Source of the DNA: Desulfobacteraceae bacterium UBA2771
GTDB lineage: Bacteria; Desulfobacterota; Desulfobacteria; Desulfobacterales; Desulfosarcinaceae
Length of the DNA: 6,531 nucleotides
NCBI GenBank assembly: GCA_002352605.1
Contig: DEIP01000169.1
Coordinates: 1 to 6,531 of the forward strand
Direction: 5' to 3'
Part shown: in pieces, positions 6,128-6,531 of the stretch
Numbering within the stretch: position 1 is the first letter of the stretch
How the letters are laid out: each line of letters begins with the position of its first letter
The notes under the pieces: generated by a model
The model's database searches: none
Seen by the model: the letters and a program-made list of their open reading frames with translations, nothing else
What the model was told of the DNA's origin: nothing
Program-made: the position numbers and the translations under genes

Positions 6128-6232
6128 TCAGTGGACGGTGACGGTCTTATCCGGCGAGCCGCCGAAACCGAATTGGGTCACGAGAAAATTATCCTGCTCA
6201 TCGGACAGATGTTGCCCGCCGACCGCATGGAT
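6128..6232 (-). pseudogene. Possible displaced C-terminal end of the MauE-like gene, in a shifted frame
   Basis: In the frame one base forward of the MauE-like gene, codons stay open from a TAG (6257-6259) to TGA 6128-6130. The stretch from 6232 reads IHAVGGQHLSDEQDNF followed by LVTQFGFGGSPDKTVTVH, a plausible protein tail with mostly G or C at third positions, as in the neighbours. It has no start codon or ribosome binding site of its own. Joined after VLFY it would give the MauE-like protein a polar tail of about 35 residues and leave 31 bases before ccdA, a normal operon gap. It could equally be non-coding spacer that happens to be open. Confidence 0.35.
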
Positions 6233-6531
6233 AGAAGAGCACCCATGCCCCGGCCGCTAGAATGAGCAGATTGCGCAGGGTGTCTAAGACAATGTCCGAC
6301 GGCGCATTGGCTGCCAATGAAAAACAACCGCAGGCGATGTTCAATCCACGGTAACGGTTATAGAAAAGGATGCCGACAAATAGGACCATCATCAGGCTTA
6401 CCAGCAGTGCCGCACCCTTTTCAAACCGACCAAAAACCAGTGCCAGTCCGCATACTGCTTCGATCCAGGGAAAGACCATCGCCGTTGCCGGCACCAACGG
6501 AGGCAAAAGCAACTGATAGTTGATCAAAATT
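6198..6531 (-). CDS. MauE/DoxX-family redox-associated membrane protein; 5' end off the window, possible 3' frameshift
   Basis: The frame is open to the right edge. The first visible residues, ILINYQLLLPP, match the middle of MauE/DoxX-like proteins, where the N-terminal helix precedes an xNYQLLP segment. The apparent TTG start at 6527 is therefore probably internal and about 35 residues are missing. Visible are a helix around FPWIEAVCGLALVFG, a second around AALLVSLMMVLFVGILFY, the motif RGLNIACGCF with its paired cysteines, and a last helix LRNLLILAAGAWVLFY. MauE was first described as needed for maturation of disulfide-rich methylamine dehydrogenase. Relatives with CGCF sit beside thioredoxins, CcdA or rhodaneses and are thought to work in membrane thiol-disulfide exchange. 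The last nine residues (PCGRRATSVR region) look unlike a natural end; a better-looking continuation exists in another frame. Confidence 0.82.
   Translation of the reverse strand, partial: ILINYQLLLPPLVPATAMVFPWIEAVCGLALVFGRFEKGAALLVSLMMVLFVGILFYNRYRGLNIACGCFSLAANAPSDIVLDTLRNLLILAAGAWVLFYPCGRRATSVR

Overview
The window looks like chromosomal DNA of an anaerobic, Gram-negative, moderately GC-rich bacterium, most likely a deltaproteobacterial (Desulfobacterota-type) sulfate reducer. This is an inference. It rests on two oxygen-independent or oxygen-indifferent ribonucleotide reductases side by side, a CcdA/MauE/periplasmic thioredoxin redox cluster, a Sec signal peptide and a lipoprotein signal. 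No 16S rRNA or other phylogenetic marker is present.

Left part (1-3451): two ribonucleotide reductase genes are transcribed divergently. On the minus strand is the 5' part of nrdD (class III, anaerobic glycyl-radical enzyme; GTG start at 524, running off the left edge). On the plus strand is a complete nrdJ (class II, adenosylcobalamin-dependent; preferred start 971). The roughly 445-bp region between them holds two pairs of NrdR-box-like palindromes, one pair per gene. Each pair is spaced exactly 31 bp centre to centre and lies around a perfect TTGACA hexamer, so both genes are probably controlled together by the dNTP-sensing repressor NrdR. It also holds an extra inverted repeat (822-844) and a short tetranucleotide tandem tract beside the nrdJ ribosome binding site.

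Middle (3452-4889): a 195-bp non-coding gap with a GC-rich, repeat-like segment separates nrdJ from a convergent gene for a ChaN/Tiki-type lipoprotein (minus strand). Divergent from that, 70 bp away, is a small two-helix membrane protein of unknown function (GTG start at 4644, strong Shine-Dalgarno).

Right part (4909-6531): a minus-strand operon encodes, in transcription order, a MauE/DoxX-type redox membrane protein (5' end off the window), CcdA (membrane thiol-electron carrier), and an exported thioredoxin-like protein with a WCxxC site. Together they look like a route for moving reducing equivalents across the inner membrane to periplasmic thiols. The 3' end of the mauE-like gene shows signs of a frameshift: coding-like sequence continues in another frame to 6128. 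No RNA genes, CRISPR arrays, transposases or phage genes were seen.
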